Assembly (NCBI GenBank): GCA_964215955.1
Contig: CAXPDR010000015.1
Span: 20,423-84,422 of the forward strand
DNA length: 64,000 nt
From: GCA-2706205 sp964215955
GTDB lineage: Bacteria > Bdellovibrionota > Bacteriovoracia > Bacteriovoracales > Bacteriovoracaceae
Direction of reading: 5' to 3'
Shown: in pieces, positions 41,525-49,506 of the stretch
Numbering within the stretch: position 1 is the first letter of the stretch
How the letters are laid out: each line of letters begins with the position of its first letter
Made by a program: the position numbers and the translations under genes
Notes under the pieces: model-generated
Database searches by the model: none
Seen by the model: the letters and a program-made list of their open reading frames with translations, nothing else
What the model was told of the DNA's origin: nothing

Positions 41525-42128
41525 AATCGCTAAATTTCTTCTTGAAACAAAATCAGTTCATATAGAACCAAACACTGAGAAATTCTTCACGTGGACCTCA
41601 GGGAAAAGAAGTCCAATTTACTGTGATAACAGACAACTTATAAGCTATCCGGAAATCAGATCTCAGATAGTTTTAAAGTTTGTTGAATTAATTAATCAGC
41701 AATACCCACAGACAGAATTAATAGCTGGGACAGCAACTGCAGGTATCCCCTGGGCCGCCTTAATAGCAGATAAACTTTCTCTTCCTATGGTTTATATAAG
41801 ATCTAAACCAAAAGGACATGGGTTAAAATCGGCCATTGAAGGAAAAGTGATAGAAGGACAAAGAACTCTTATTATTGAAGACCTTATCTCTACTGGTAAA
41901 AGCTCAATTGAGGCATATGAGCACGCTATTAATGATAAACTCAATGTAAATGCTGTCTTAAGTATTTTCTCTTACGGATTTAGCGAAGCTAATCAAAGGT
42001 TTACTCAGTTAAACTTAGAAAAACAATCACTATGTGAACTTACTGACTTACTTTCTTTTGCACAAGATACAAAAACACTAACCGAAGAAAATGTAAAAAC
42101 AGTGATTCAGTGGAAAGAAAACTTTTAA
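41517..42128 (+). CDS. pyrE: Orotate phosphoribosyltransferase
   Basis: Adds ribose phosphate from PRPP to orotate. N-terminal FTWTSGKRSPIYCDNR, the GTATAGIPWAALIAD loop, the flexible KPKGHGLKSAIEG loop and the PRPP motif TLIIEDLISTGKSS are all visible in 203 residues. AAGGAA precedes the start. It is the final gene of pyrB-carA-carB-pyrF-pyrE; pyrC and pyrD must be elsewhere. It overlaps the convergent esterase gene by 4 nt. Confidence 0.97.
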   Translation: MNEIAKFLLETKSVHIEPNTEKFFTWTSGKRSPIYCDNRQLISYPEIRSQIVLKFVELINQQYPQTELIAGTATAGIPWAALIADKLSLPMVYIRSKPKGHGLKSAIEGKVIEGQRTLIIEDLISTGKSSIEAYEHAINDKLNVNAVLSIFSYGFSEANQRFTQLNLEKQSLCELTDLLSFAQDTKTLTEENVKTVIQWKENF

Positions 42129-42763
42129 ATCATTTTTAAAAGCTCATCAATGTATATTGAATTTAGCTTATGCCCCTCATCTTCAAGACTAACAAAACGT
42201 CCTAAATTTCCCCTATTACGCAACTCTTCAAATTCATCTTTTGCATTTTTATAATCGACGACAAGATCAGACTTCGAATGAATTTGGTGCATAATAGCAT
42301 TCCCTTTAAAATCAAAGCGAGAATTTCTAAAGCAACAGGCCAATCCTATGACAGTATCGATTGCAGGGATAAGCTCTGCAACTTTAGGTGCTAAATAACC
42401 ACCCTGAGAGTATCCAACTAAAGTGATCGGTTTTCGATGTAGATCCAGATCAATTAATAAGGATTTTATAAATTCAGCTGCAGGCTCAAAATTAATATAA
42501 TATACTTTCTTAGCTGGATCAAAAAAATACCATGCAAACTTAGCTTCAAAGCTTTCTTTTTTCTTGTAAGGGACTATAAATGGTCCATTTGGAGCAATTA
42601 CCGCACAGTCTTTAGGAAGTTTATCAATAAGCTTCTTGTATAGATAGCTTCCATCTTGCATATAACCGTGCAAAAGTAAGTACACTTTTTTAGGATTGGC
42701 AGGAAGATAAACTTCTGCTTCGTGGGGTATTCTTAAATTTAAATTGGAAAAACTTCTTTTCAT
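42125..42763 (-). CDS. Alpha/beta hydrolase, phospholipase/carboxylesterase family
   Basis: A 212-residue serine hydrolase. The nucleophile lies in VGYSQGG, the probable acid in SKSDLVVDY (Asp) and the base in EDEGHKLN (His). The N-terminal VYLLLHGYMQDGSYLYKKLI and NGPFIVPYKKK match the oxyanion-hole region of this family. No signal peptide. Typical substrates are short acyl esters, lysophospholipids or thioesters. It is a single gene with AAGGA before the start. Confidence 0.85.
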   Translation of the reverse strand: MKRSFSNLNLRIPHEAEVYLPANPKKVYLLLHGYMQDGSYLYKKLIDKLPKDCAVIAPNGPFIVPYKKKESFEAKFAWYFFDPAKKVYYINFEPAAEFIKSLLIDLDLHRKPITLVGYSQGGYLAPKVAELIPAIDTVIGLACCFRNSRFDFKGNAIMHQIHSKSDLVVDYKNAKDEFEELRNRGNLGRFVSLEDEGHKLNSIYIDELLKMI

Positions 42764-42840
42764 AAATCCTTAATCTTTTAAATTTTATCATAATAATGCC
42801 TAGCTTTGTGTATAATATTAAATAAAACTCAAGGATCTTT

Positions 42841-44043
42841 GTGAAAACTTTATTTACCATTATTTTTGTTTCATTTTCATTTCATACAGGTGCAAAAGAA
42901 GGCATTTGGAAAAAGGGAGGAATGAATGATCCAAGTTTTTTTAACCTTAAAGAAAGAGTCTTAGACAAACTACCTCTAAAAGGAAATTTGGACTTCATTC
43001 CCATGACAAGTACACATTGGTTACATCAATTTGGTGGTATCTCCTATAATTACCATAATGATAAATCAAAAAACTTTCTAACAAAGAAGCAAATTCTAAA
43101 TAAAAAAACGATATCTAAACTCTCCCCTGCTGAAAAGTTTGATATTTTGCGAGGTGATTATAATTTTACAATGACAAAGCAAGAAAGGCTTTCTCAAAAA
43201 AATTATAAAAATCCATGGGAAGGTCACTGCCATGGATGGGTTGTGGCTGCTTTAAGATTTAAACTACCTACGAAAGAAAAAACACTTATAAATAAAGACG
43301 GTATAAAGATTCTTTTTTATCCTCAAGACATAATGGCCATTTATTCTTACTTTGAAGGAATGAAACAAACACCTTGGGATTATTGGGTTATTGATCATAA
43401 ACTTCCTTGGCATTTTGAAAAATATGGTTTTGAAAAAGATTCACCAAAGACAAAAAGCCTTATTAGCTCTATTCAATTTAGTCCATTAAAAGAAGCGATT
43501 CTGAATGAATACAGAATAACAAAAGACCATAGTTCTTTTAAAACCATTTTATCTAACAGATCTAAAAATTATAATCTTCCCTTTTATACTCCTTATTTAG
43601 GACTTAAAAATGATCTTGATAAACACATAAATAATGACCCTAATCCTGGTGCACTTCATCTAGTTTTGGCCAATCATTTGGGTATAGAAAAGAAAGGACT
43701 TGCAGCTGATACCGATCCCTTTAAACCTGTTTGGAATCGTCCTCTTTATGGCTATGAATCCAAATTGACAAAAGTTCTTTCAACGACTGAAAAAGAATTT
43801 GAAACAAAACTCTTTTATATTAAAGAAATCGATCATCCCAAAGACAAAATTAAAAATCATAATATTCAAGAAATGATCTTGAAATATACCTTGTATTTAA
43901 ATGATAAAGGTCAAATTATTGGAGGTCTTTGGAAAGAAGATAGTGACCGTGTGGATTTTATTTGGTCCCCTCATTTCTCAAATGTTAATCATGTGGATAT
44001 GTTTTATGATAAAAGTTTACTCGATAAACTAATCTTAAATTAG
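42841..44043 (+). CDS. Secreted transglutaminase-like protein, GP42/elicitor type
   Basis: A 400-residue protein with GTG start and AAGGA upstream. A short signal peptide (TIIFVSFSFHTGA) is followed by a domain resembling the transglutaminase-elicitor family known from Phytophthora GP42 and reported in Vibrio. The match includes WEGHCHGWVVAALRFKLP (nucleophile Cys130), YPQDIMAIYSYFEG, GALHLVLANHLG with His273, and DTDPFKPVWNRPLYGYES. The Cys-Asp-His set needed for protein cross-linking is thus plausible. It ends without a membrane anchor. In a predator it could cross-link prey or bdelloplast wall proteins, which is speculation. Activity is inferred from motifs only. Confidence 0.75.
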   Translation: MKTLFTIIFVSFSFHTGAKEGIWKKGGMNDPSFFNLKERVLDKLPLKGNLDFIPMTSTHWLHQFGGISYNYHNDKSKNFLTKKQILNKKTISKLSPAEKFDILRGDYNFTMTKQERLSQKNYKNPWEGHCHGWVVAALRFKLPTKEKTLINKDGIKILFYPQDIMAIYSYFEGMKQTPWDYWVIDHKLPWHFEKYGFEKDSPKTKSLISSIQFSPLKEAILNEYRITKDHSSFKTILSNRSKNYNLPFYTPYLGLKNDLDKHINNDPNPGALHLVLANHLGIEKKGLAADTDPFKPVWNRPLYGYESKLTKVLSTTEKEFETKLFYIKEIDHPKDKIKNHNIQEMILKYTLYLNDKGQIIGGLWKEDSDRVDFIWSPHFSNVNHVDMFYDKSLLDKLILN

Positions 44044-44044
44044 G

Positions 44045-44581
44045 TTATTTTTTTACCGTATACTCGGCCTCAATGGTATCACCTTCAATTTGAGTATCAC
44101 CTTTAGTTGAAAATTCCTCAAAGGGATTATGTTGAGAGTGAGATGAAGTGGAAGTATAAGAATAAAATCCCCCACCCCTTGAGCCTGCATTAAATGTTTT
44201 AAACTGGAAGTTTCCATTAACCATGGCCTTCTCAACCATTTTTCTTACCCATATAAGTAAGAGATGTCTGGTTCCTGGCATAACAAGAGAAAAGCCTAAG
44301 ATATCAGTTGCAAAGCCTGGAGTAAGAAGAAGTAGCCCACCAGCAAAAACCATTAAACCTTGAATGATTTGATCTCCTGGAAGCTCACCTTGATTTGTTT
44401 TTTCTTGTATCTTTAAAAGAATAGATAAGCCCTGGGTTTTTGCGAGACTTGCACCTACGATTCCAGTAAGGATCACTATTAAAAAGGTATTAAAGCCTCC
44501 AATCTGCCCTCCTATCTTAAATAGAAGAAAGATTTCAACAGCTGGGACAACTGTAAATAAGAATACTAAAATACCAAACAT
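44045..44581 (-). CDS. FxsA-family membrane protein
   Basis: The ATG at 44581 has GAGG 8 nt upstream and gives a 178-residue protein, near the usual FxsA length; a frame to 44689 would run back through the upstream terminator. The first helix is FGILVFLFTVVPAVEIFLLF. The family motif GGFNTFLIVILTGIVGASLA follows, and then a second pair of helices, IIQGLMVFAGGLLLLTPGF. The C-terminal 60 residues are polar and Gly/Ser-rich. E. coli FxsA reduces exclusion of phage T7 by the F plasmid; its normal function is unknown. It nearly abuts the convergent transglutaminase-like gene. Confidence 0.88.
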   Translation of the reverse strand: MFGILVFLFTVVPAVEIFLLFKIGGQIGGFNTFLIVILTGIVGASLAKTQGLSILLKIQEKTNQGELPGDQIIQGLMVFAGGLLLLTPGFATDILGFSLVMPGTRHLLLIWVRKMVEKAMVNGNFQFKTFNAGSRGGGFYSYTSTSSHSQHNPFEEFSTKGDTQIEGDTIEAEYTVKK

Positions 44582-44643
44582 AATAAACCTCAATTTTTTG
44601 TACCCTAACAATATGGGCATCAAATGAAAAGAGTCAACGCTAG

Positions 44644-44671
44644 AAATAAAAAGAGGGGCCAAAAGCCCCTC
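44644..44671 (-). terminator. Intrinsic terminator of the Cys/Arg-rich protein gene
   Basis: Stem GAGGGGC with GCCCCTC (44653-44659 and 44665-44671), loop of 5 nt, then TTTTTATTT on the minus strand. It separates this gene from fxsA. Confidence 0.88.
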
Positions 44672-44703
44672 AATATATTGAAATCTCATCTATTGTGTAA
44701 AGA

Positions 44704-45639
44704 TTATCTAAATACCCAATTAGTCGAAGCTGAAGTTTTAATCTGACCTTTATTCATTAGTCTATCTTCATTAATTTGATAATCAGTATTAAGAATAACT
44801 CTCATTTTTGATGGAAGATTAATTCCTAAATTTCTTAAATCAACCGCCATAACAGACTCATTATTAACAGTCTGCATGTTCATTTCGTTCATTGTTAAAA
44901 TCTTAGTGAGTAGAAGTGGATCTCTCCCTAGCCTTCTATTTCTATAAATTCTAATCTTTTGAGTGAAGTCTGAAGTATTGAAACCCGCTCCTAATTTAAA
45001 ATTTAGGATACCATTTCTAAGCTTTACCCCTTGAATACCATTTCCTAAAACATTTTTAGCATCTGCAGCAGAAACCAACCTTACATTATAAATAAGATCC
45101 ACATACTTAACTCCTGCTTGCATTCTTTCTCTTCTATGTTTTTTATCTAAAAAGATAAAATAATTTGAAGATCCCTTAACAGTGAAACTAGATCTCTCAC
45201 CAGTCATCTTCATTCTAAACTCTTCTCTTGGTAGATTAGAAGTATCCTCATTTAGTAAATTAATTTGAACATTTGTTTCTACGTAATAATCATGAACTTG
45301 ATAAGATCTTGTTTCATTTCTCCAACAAGAATAAGGAACTCTAACCGGCGTATTCCTACAAACCGTTCCACCTGGAGTACATCTATTTTGACAGATTCCT
45401 CTTCTATTACAAACTCGTCTACATACTGGAGGTTGCCTGTGGCAGGTTCTTCTATACTCTGTTCTATAACAAGTCGCAGGAACTCTAACCGTTCGGTACT
45501 CTGTTCTCGTCTTTTCTGTTGTTAAATGAATGTCTTGAACTTCTTGGGTTCCATCATACAAAAACCTTTCAATAGCTGAAGTATCAGCAAAAGATGAAAA
45601 GCTTAACATTCCCAAAATCAATAATAATGTTGTTTTCAT
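44704..45639 (-). CDS. Exported Cys/Arg-rich protein of unknown function
   Basis: A 311-residue protein with signal peptide (cut after SSFA). Residues 44-110 hold eight cysteines (57, 66, 73, 77, 83, 87, 94 and 105) among many arginines and tyrosines, in short irregular repeats (TEYRTVRVPATCYRTEYRRT, then CHRQPPVCRRVC). Four disulfides are likely. Residues 115-311 look like a beta-rich domain with no extra cysteine and end in WVFR. The family is not recognised. The charge suggests binding to an anionic surface such as LPS, DNA or peptidoglycan, which is inference. It has its own terminator. Confidence 0.72.
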   Translation of the reverse strand: MKTTLLLILGMLSFSSFADTSAIERFLYDGTQEVQDIHLTTEKTRTEYRTVRVPATCYRTEYRRTCHRQPPVCRRVCNRRGICQNRCTPGGTVCRNTPVRVPYSCWRNETRSYQVHDYYVETNVQINLLNEDTSNLPREEFRMKMTGERSSFTVKGSSNYFIFLDKKHRRERMQAGVKYVDLIYNVRLVSAADAKNVLGNGIQGVKLRNGILNFKLGAGFNTSDFTQKIRIYRNRRLGRDPLLLTKILTMNEMNMQTVNNESVMAVDLRNLGINLPSKMRVILNTDYQINEDRLMNKGQIKTSASTNWVFR

Positions 45640-45864
45640 AAACCTCTCCCTTGATATTTATAAAACGTTAAAATTTGTCTTTATATGATGCTAGGTTCCT
45701 AAAAATGAAATGTATAGTGTGGTGCAAGTTGGCACTGGTTCAAGACTCGTAAAAACAAGTACTTAGTTGGTTAAATGAGAGGAAATGATAGTTCCCACTA
45801 ATGGGAAGTTAAAGGTATTTTAAGGGCAACTTAAGTGATGATTATTTGATATCCAAATCTAAAG

Positions 45865-46761
45865 TCAATATTCCTTTTTTCGAGCAAACAAAATTGAACC
45901 TATAATCATAATAAGCACTCCTATTATTGCAGAAAAAGATATCCTCTCAGATGGTATATCAGTAAGGTTTAAAACTGATATTAGATACATACCAAAGATC
46001 GTTACTATGGGATTAAAAGATAAAATAATCGAAATAGTACTGGCCGGAATTTTTGCTAAACCAATTCTTAAAAGATTATAAATTATAAATGTATTAAGAC
46101 CTAAATAAATTAAAGACAACATATTAACTTTATTAATCTCTAAAAGTGATTCGAACTCAATGAATGGTAAAAACACTACACTTCCAATTAAAAAAGAGAA
46201 GATATTTATATTGTTTTCACGAGATTTTTTCGACTCTAGTTTTAGAAAAAATGCATATATAGACCAGGAAACTGCTCCCAGTAAAAGCCACAGTATCCCA
46301 TCAGTGTAACTGGCACCTAAAAGAGTTAAAAGTGTCATTTGCTCTTTGTAGAAAACAAAAAGACCTAAGATCATAAAAGTGATACCTAAAAACTGAAACC
46401 TATTCAATTGTTCCTTAAAGATGAGAAGTCCGTATAAGCCTAATAGGATCGGCCCTAACTGCATTAAAACTTGAGAGAAACTAGGCGATGTTAATTCAAT
46501 TCCCTTAATAAAACAGAAATAATTAAGGACTAAACAACTTCCTGCGATTTTTTGATTTCGAGAAAGAAACTTGAAGGTAATCACCTTCCCATTTTTAGTA
46601 TAAATATAGATTAACTCACAGATCAAAGCTATAAAAAAACGTAACCAAACAATGGTAATATTAGAAAAGTTTAGTGCCATAAACTTGATTAAAATGGGGA
46701 GAAGCCCCCACATTACACAAGTAATTACGACATGAAGTATATCTTTATTTATTTTATTCAA
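45865..46761 (-). CDS. EamA/DMT-family transporter
   Basis: A 298-residue protein of ten predicted helices in two EamA repeats. The first opens with VVITCVMWGLLPILIKFMAL. The second opens with DGILWLLLGAVSWSIYAFFL, and a late helix contains PASTISIILSFNPIVTIFG. Such proteins export amino acids or other small metabolites. The start is TTG, with AAGGAA about 4 nt before it. It follows the dioxygenase gene by 16 nt and is probably co-transcribed, which suggests export of that enzyme's product. Substrate specificity cannot be read from sequence. Confidence 0.88.
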   Translation of the reverse strand: MNKINKDILHVVITCVMWGLLPILIKFMALNFSNITIVWLRFFIALICELIYIYTKNGKVITFKFLSRNQKIAGSCLVLNYFCFIKGIELTSPSFSQVLMQLGPILLGLYGLLIFKEQLNRFQFLGITFMILGLFVFYKEQMTLLTLLGASYTDGILWLLLGAVSWSIYAFFLKLESKKSRENNINIFSFLIGSVVFLPFIEFESLLEINKVNMLSLIYLGLNTFIIYNLLRIGLAKIPASTISIILSFNPIVTIFGMYLISVLNLTDIPSERISFSAIIGVLIMIIGSILFARKKEY

Positions 46762-46777
46762 GAATTCCTTGTAAACA

Positions 46778-47425
46778 TTATGCTATTAATTGAGCTGCCT
46801 GATTTTTTCTAATACCACAAAAGATTAAAGTATCTCTGTATGCATTACTATTCAATGCAGTAGCCTGGCTTACATCATGCCACATTTTATTATCATCAAA
46901 GACAAGGTATTCACCATTTTCCAGGTAGCATTCATGAAATAAAGTGTTTTCCTTTTTTTCTTTATAAAATCTATTCAGTGCCCCTTTAATACTACTTCTA
47001 TCAACACAAATTATACCAACTTTTTCAGCATCATCTCGATGTATTCCCTCTGGGGTGATTAGTGAATTTTCATCAGAATTATTAATTTTGGTTCTAATTT
47101 GGTGTACCCAAAATTCATACTCAGATAAATCATTAAGCTTGAAATCAGCTAGCATAACTGAAAATATAGATTTAAAACTAAAAGATGAAATTAGATCTGG
47201 ATCTAAATCGTTGAACTGCCTTGGCAATTCACCAAAAAGTGCATTACTAGAATGAGGTTGTTTTAAGGAAACATTTGGCAATTTGATGATTTTATTTCTC
47301 TTTATATAAAATCGACTCAAAGCTCTAAATCTCTCTAAGTTGGTATATTCATCTTTATGTAGACCACCATAATAGCGGCTTATATACTCAATTTTGTCTA
47401 TTGAAATACATCCTCTCAAGATCAT
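46778..47425 (-). CDS. 2-oxoglutarate/Fe(II) dioxygenase, amino-acid hydroxylase-like
   Basis: A 215-residue enzyme of the 2OG-Fe_Oxy_2 family that includes L-isoleucine dioxygenase (IDO) of Bacillus thuringiensis. The iron ligands are His129 and Asp131 in TPEGIHRDD and His183 in KMWHDVS. Arg197 in YRDTLI binds 2-oxoglutarate. Spacing matches the family, as does the HQIRTKIN segment before it. AGGAGG precedes the ATG. The family hydroxylates free aliphatic or polar amino acids; the exact substrate is open. A probable amino-acid exporter follows in the same unit. Confidence 0.85.
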   Translation of the reverse strand: MILRGCISIDKIEYISRYYGGLHKDEYTNLERFRALSRFYIKRNKIIKLPNVSLKQPHSSNALFGELPRQFNDLDPDLISSFSFKSIFSVMLADFKLNDLSEYEFWVHQIRTKINNSDENSLITPEGIHRDDAEKVGIICVDRSSIKGALNRFYKEKKENTLFHECYLENGEYLVFDDNKMWHDVSQATALNSNAYRDTLIFCGIRKNQAAQLIA

Positions 47426-47706
47426 AAATACCTCCTAATATCCAAATTTTGTCCCGATAAAACAAGTCTTTGCTGAGTTTTGAACTTCATCAATATTTGG
47501 TTATATAAATTTTATGGCATAAGCTGATCGCATAATAGGTCTATTGAAATCTTTCTATATATTATTTTAAAGTGTCAAAAACTAAGACTAGTTTAATGCA
47601 AACTTAATAAATATTAAGAAAAAGAATTAATCAAGAACTCACCCTTAATTCTTACTAACTAACCTACTTGTATGGGGGCGGTTAATATTTTTCTTAAGAT
47701 TGAATA

Positions 47707-48186
47707 TTATAAAATAAGGTTCTTTGTTTTAAGCCTACTTTCTTCCTTATTTTTCTCTCTGAAAGATCGAAGTTTTTCTCTAACTTTAAGATCTGTTGAG
47801 CCAAGGATTCTCAGAGCAAGTAAGCTTGCATTGATTGAATTATTCACACCAACGGTTGCTACTGGAACACCTTTTGGCATTTGAACGATAGATAAAAGAC
47901 TATCCATTCCATCCAATGAACTACCTTTAACAGGAACCCCAATAACAGGAAGACTCGTATAAGAAGCTAACATTCCTGGTAAATGAGCTGCTCCTCCCGC
48001 TCCAGCGATGATACATACTCCATTACTTTCTTCACATTCTTTTGCAAATGGTTCCAAGTCCTCTGGGGTTCTATGAGCAGATACAACTCTTACCTCACAA
48101 TCTACCTCAAATTCTTTTAATAGTTCAAAGCCAGTTTTCATTACAGACCAATCACTATCACTTCCCATACACATAAAAATTTTCAT
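47707..48186 (-). CDS. purE: N5-carboxyaminoimidazole ribonucleotide mutase
   Basis: Class I PurE converts N5-CAIR to CAIR. The 159 residues show the CMGSDSDWSVMKT loop, VVSAHRTPEDLEPFA, IIAGAGGAAHLPGMLASYT and PVKGSSLDGMDSLLSIVQMP, all highly conserved. It follows purK with an ATGA overlap and is divergent from the purF operon. The presence of PurK confirms the two-step, N5-CAIR route. Confidence 0.97.
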   Translation of the reverse strand: MKIFMCMGSDSDWSVMKTGFELLKEFEVDCEVRVVSAHRTPEDLEPFAKECEESNGVCIIAGAGGAAHLPGMLASYTSLPVIGVPVKGSSLDGMDSLLSIVQMPKGVPVATVGVNNSINASLLALRILGSTDLKVREKLRSFREKNKEESRLKTKNLIL

Positions 48187-49322
48187 AGCTCATAAACCTT
48201 ATTAATATTTTTGGCGACTTCAAGAGTATTAGGACTTCCATAAAATGTGATATGCCCTAATTTTCTCCCAACCTTTCCTTCTTTTTTTCCATACATATAG
48301 ATATTAAATTTAGTATTTTCAGTAATATTAGGAAACCGGACCTGAGGCCAGGTAGAAACACTCCTCCCCAATAAATTGAGCATGCTCACATTTGAATATC
48401 TCTCTTTTGGTATAGTAAGTTCAATACCTAAACAAGCATCAATAAACATTTCAAATTGCCCTTTATCAAAAGCTTCAATAGAAAAATGAAACGAATTATG
48501 AACTCTGGGAGCTGCTTCATTAACGAGAATCTTTCCATTTTTATCTTCGAAAAACTCAAAGGCATAAATTCCTGTCCCAGGTAGATGATCACTCATCTTA
48601 TTTAAATAGCCCTGAATTTCTTTTTCTCTCTTTGAATCTAATCCACTAGGATAATCAACATAAACACAAATACTATCTTCTTGAACAGTTTTTACTACTG
48701 GATAAACAACCTTTTGTTTTTTATTCTTTATAAGAAGACATGCATACTCATTTTTGATTTCAATAAATTGTTCAACAACTAAAGAGACTTCTTTTTTTTC
48801 TAAAGAGGTATGAAACTTCTCTAGTATTTGTTCTTTATTCTTCAAAAGGAAGTTTCCGTAACCATCATAACCTCCTGAAGAAAGCTTTACCATATAGGGA
48901 CCATCAAATTTAATATCTTTTACACCTTGAATGGTTTCAGCTTTTTGAAAACTTACATTTGGGATATTAAGGGAGTTAAAAAATTCTTTTTGTAGTTTTT
49001 TTGAAAATAATTTTCCATAAGACTCGAGACTAGGATATACATCTGTCTCTGTTATTTTTGATAATTTATCTAAAAGATCAGGTGCATAAAATTCACTCTC
49101 CAATAAAACAATATCTGAGGAATTAAAAAATTGCTTTAGGTTTTTCTCATTACCACGCTCACCTAAATAAACTTCATCAGCAATTGTTAATGCAGGCTCG
49201 GATTCAGACTGTGCATAAAGAATAAGCTTTAACTGTTTCTGCTTAACAATTTGCCCAAGAAGTAAAGCAAGTTGACCGGCTCCTAAAATACCAATTGAAG
49301 CTATTTGAAGATGATCTCTCAT
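48183..49322 (-). CDS. purK: N5-carboxyaminoimidazole ribonucleotide synthase
   Basis: ATP-grasp enzyme that adds bicarbonate to AIR using ATP. IGILGAGQLALLLGQIVKQK at the N-terminus, the ATP-grasp strand VKLSSGGYDGYGNFLL, VVEQFIEIKNEYACLL, and EAAPRVHNSFHFSIEAF near residue 270 are diagnostic; 379 residues. It is the first gene of purK-purE. The shared 184-bp region with purF probably holds the promoters of both purine units. No PUR-box operator is evident. Confidence 0.96.
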   Translation of the reverse strand: MRDHLQIASIGILGAGQLALLLGQIVKQKQLKLILYAQSESEPALTIADEVYLGERGNEKNLKQFFNSSDIVLLESEFYAPDLLDKLSKITETDVYPSLESYGKLFSKKLQKEFFNSLNIPNVSFQKAETIQGVKDIKFDGPYMVKLSSGGYDGYGNFLLKNKEQILEKFHTSLEKKEVSLVVEQFIEIKNEYACLLIKNKKQKVVYPVVKTVQEDSICVYVDYPSGLDSKREKEIQGYLNKMSDHLPGTGIYAFEFFEDKNGKILVNEAAPRVHNSFHFSIEAFDKGQFEMFIDACLGIELTIPKERYSNVSMLNLLGRSVSTWPQVRFPNITENTKFNIYMYGKKEGKVGRKLGHITFYGSPNTLEVAKNINKVYEL

Positions 49323-49506
49323 AATAAATAATTTAATAATTAAATTTCATTCGGTCAAGAAAGTATTAGTATGACTTATGCGCGTTAAAAGTTTTTCTAA
49401 TATTTATCTTTACAAAGCTTTTGGATAATTCTACTTTTTTACTAAGTTTTAAATCTAGGCCGGCTTAAGGAAAAGTTTGGTGATTTAATTTTAAGAAGGA
49501 ATTCTT

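Noticed and set aside
45265..45525. 86-residue plus-strand frame over the Cys-rich region
   Set aside because: It is antisense to a gene with a signal peptide and terminator. The Ser/Asn/Arg repeats mirror the codons of the real protein.
45792..45807. TTCCCA-CTAA-TGGGAA hairpin in the gap 45640-45864
   Set aside because: Only 6 bp, no T-tract and no matching promoter. It could be an operator but there is nothing to tie it to either gene.
47622..47653. AAGAATTAA / TTAATTCTT inverted repeat, 14-nt loop
   Set aside because: AT-only stem without a T-tract, far from both neighbouring start codons. Repeats like this are expected by chance in such AT-rich sequence.
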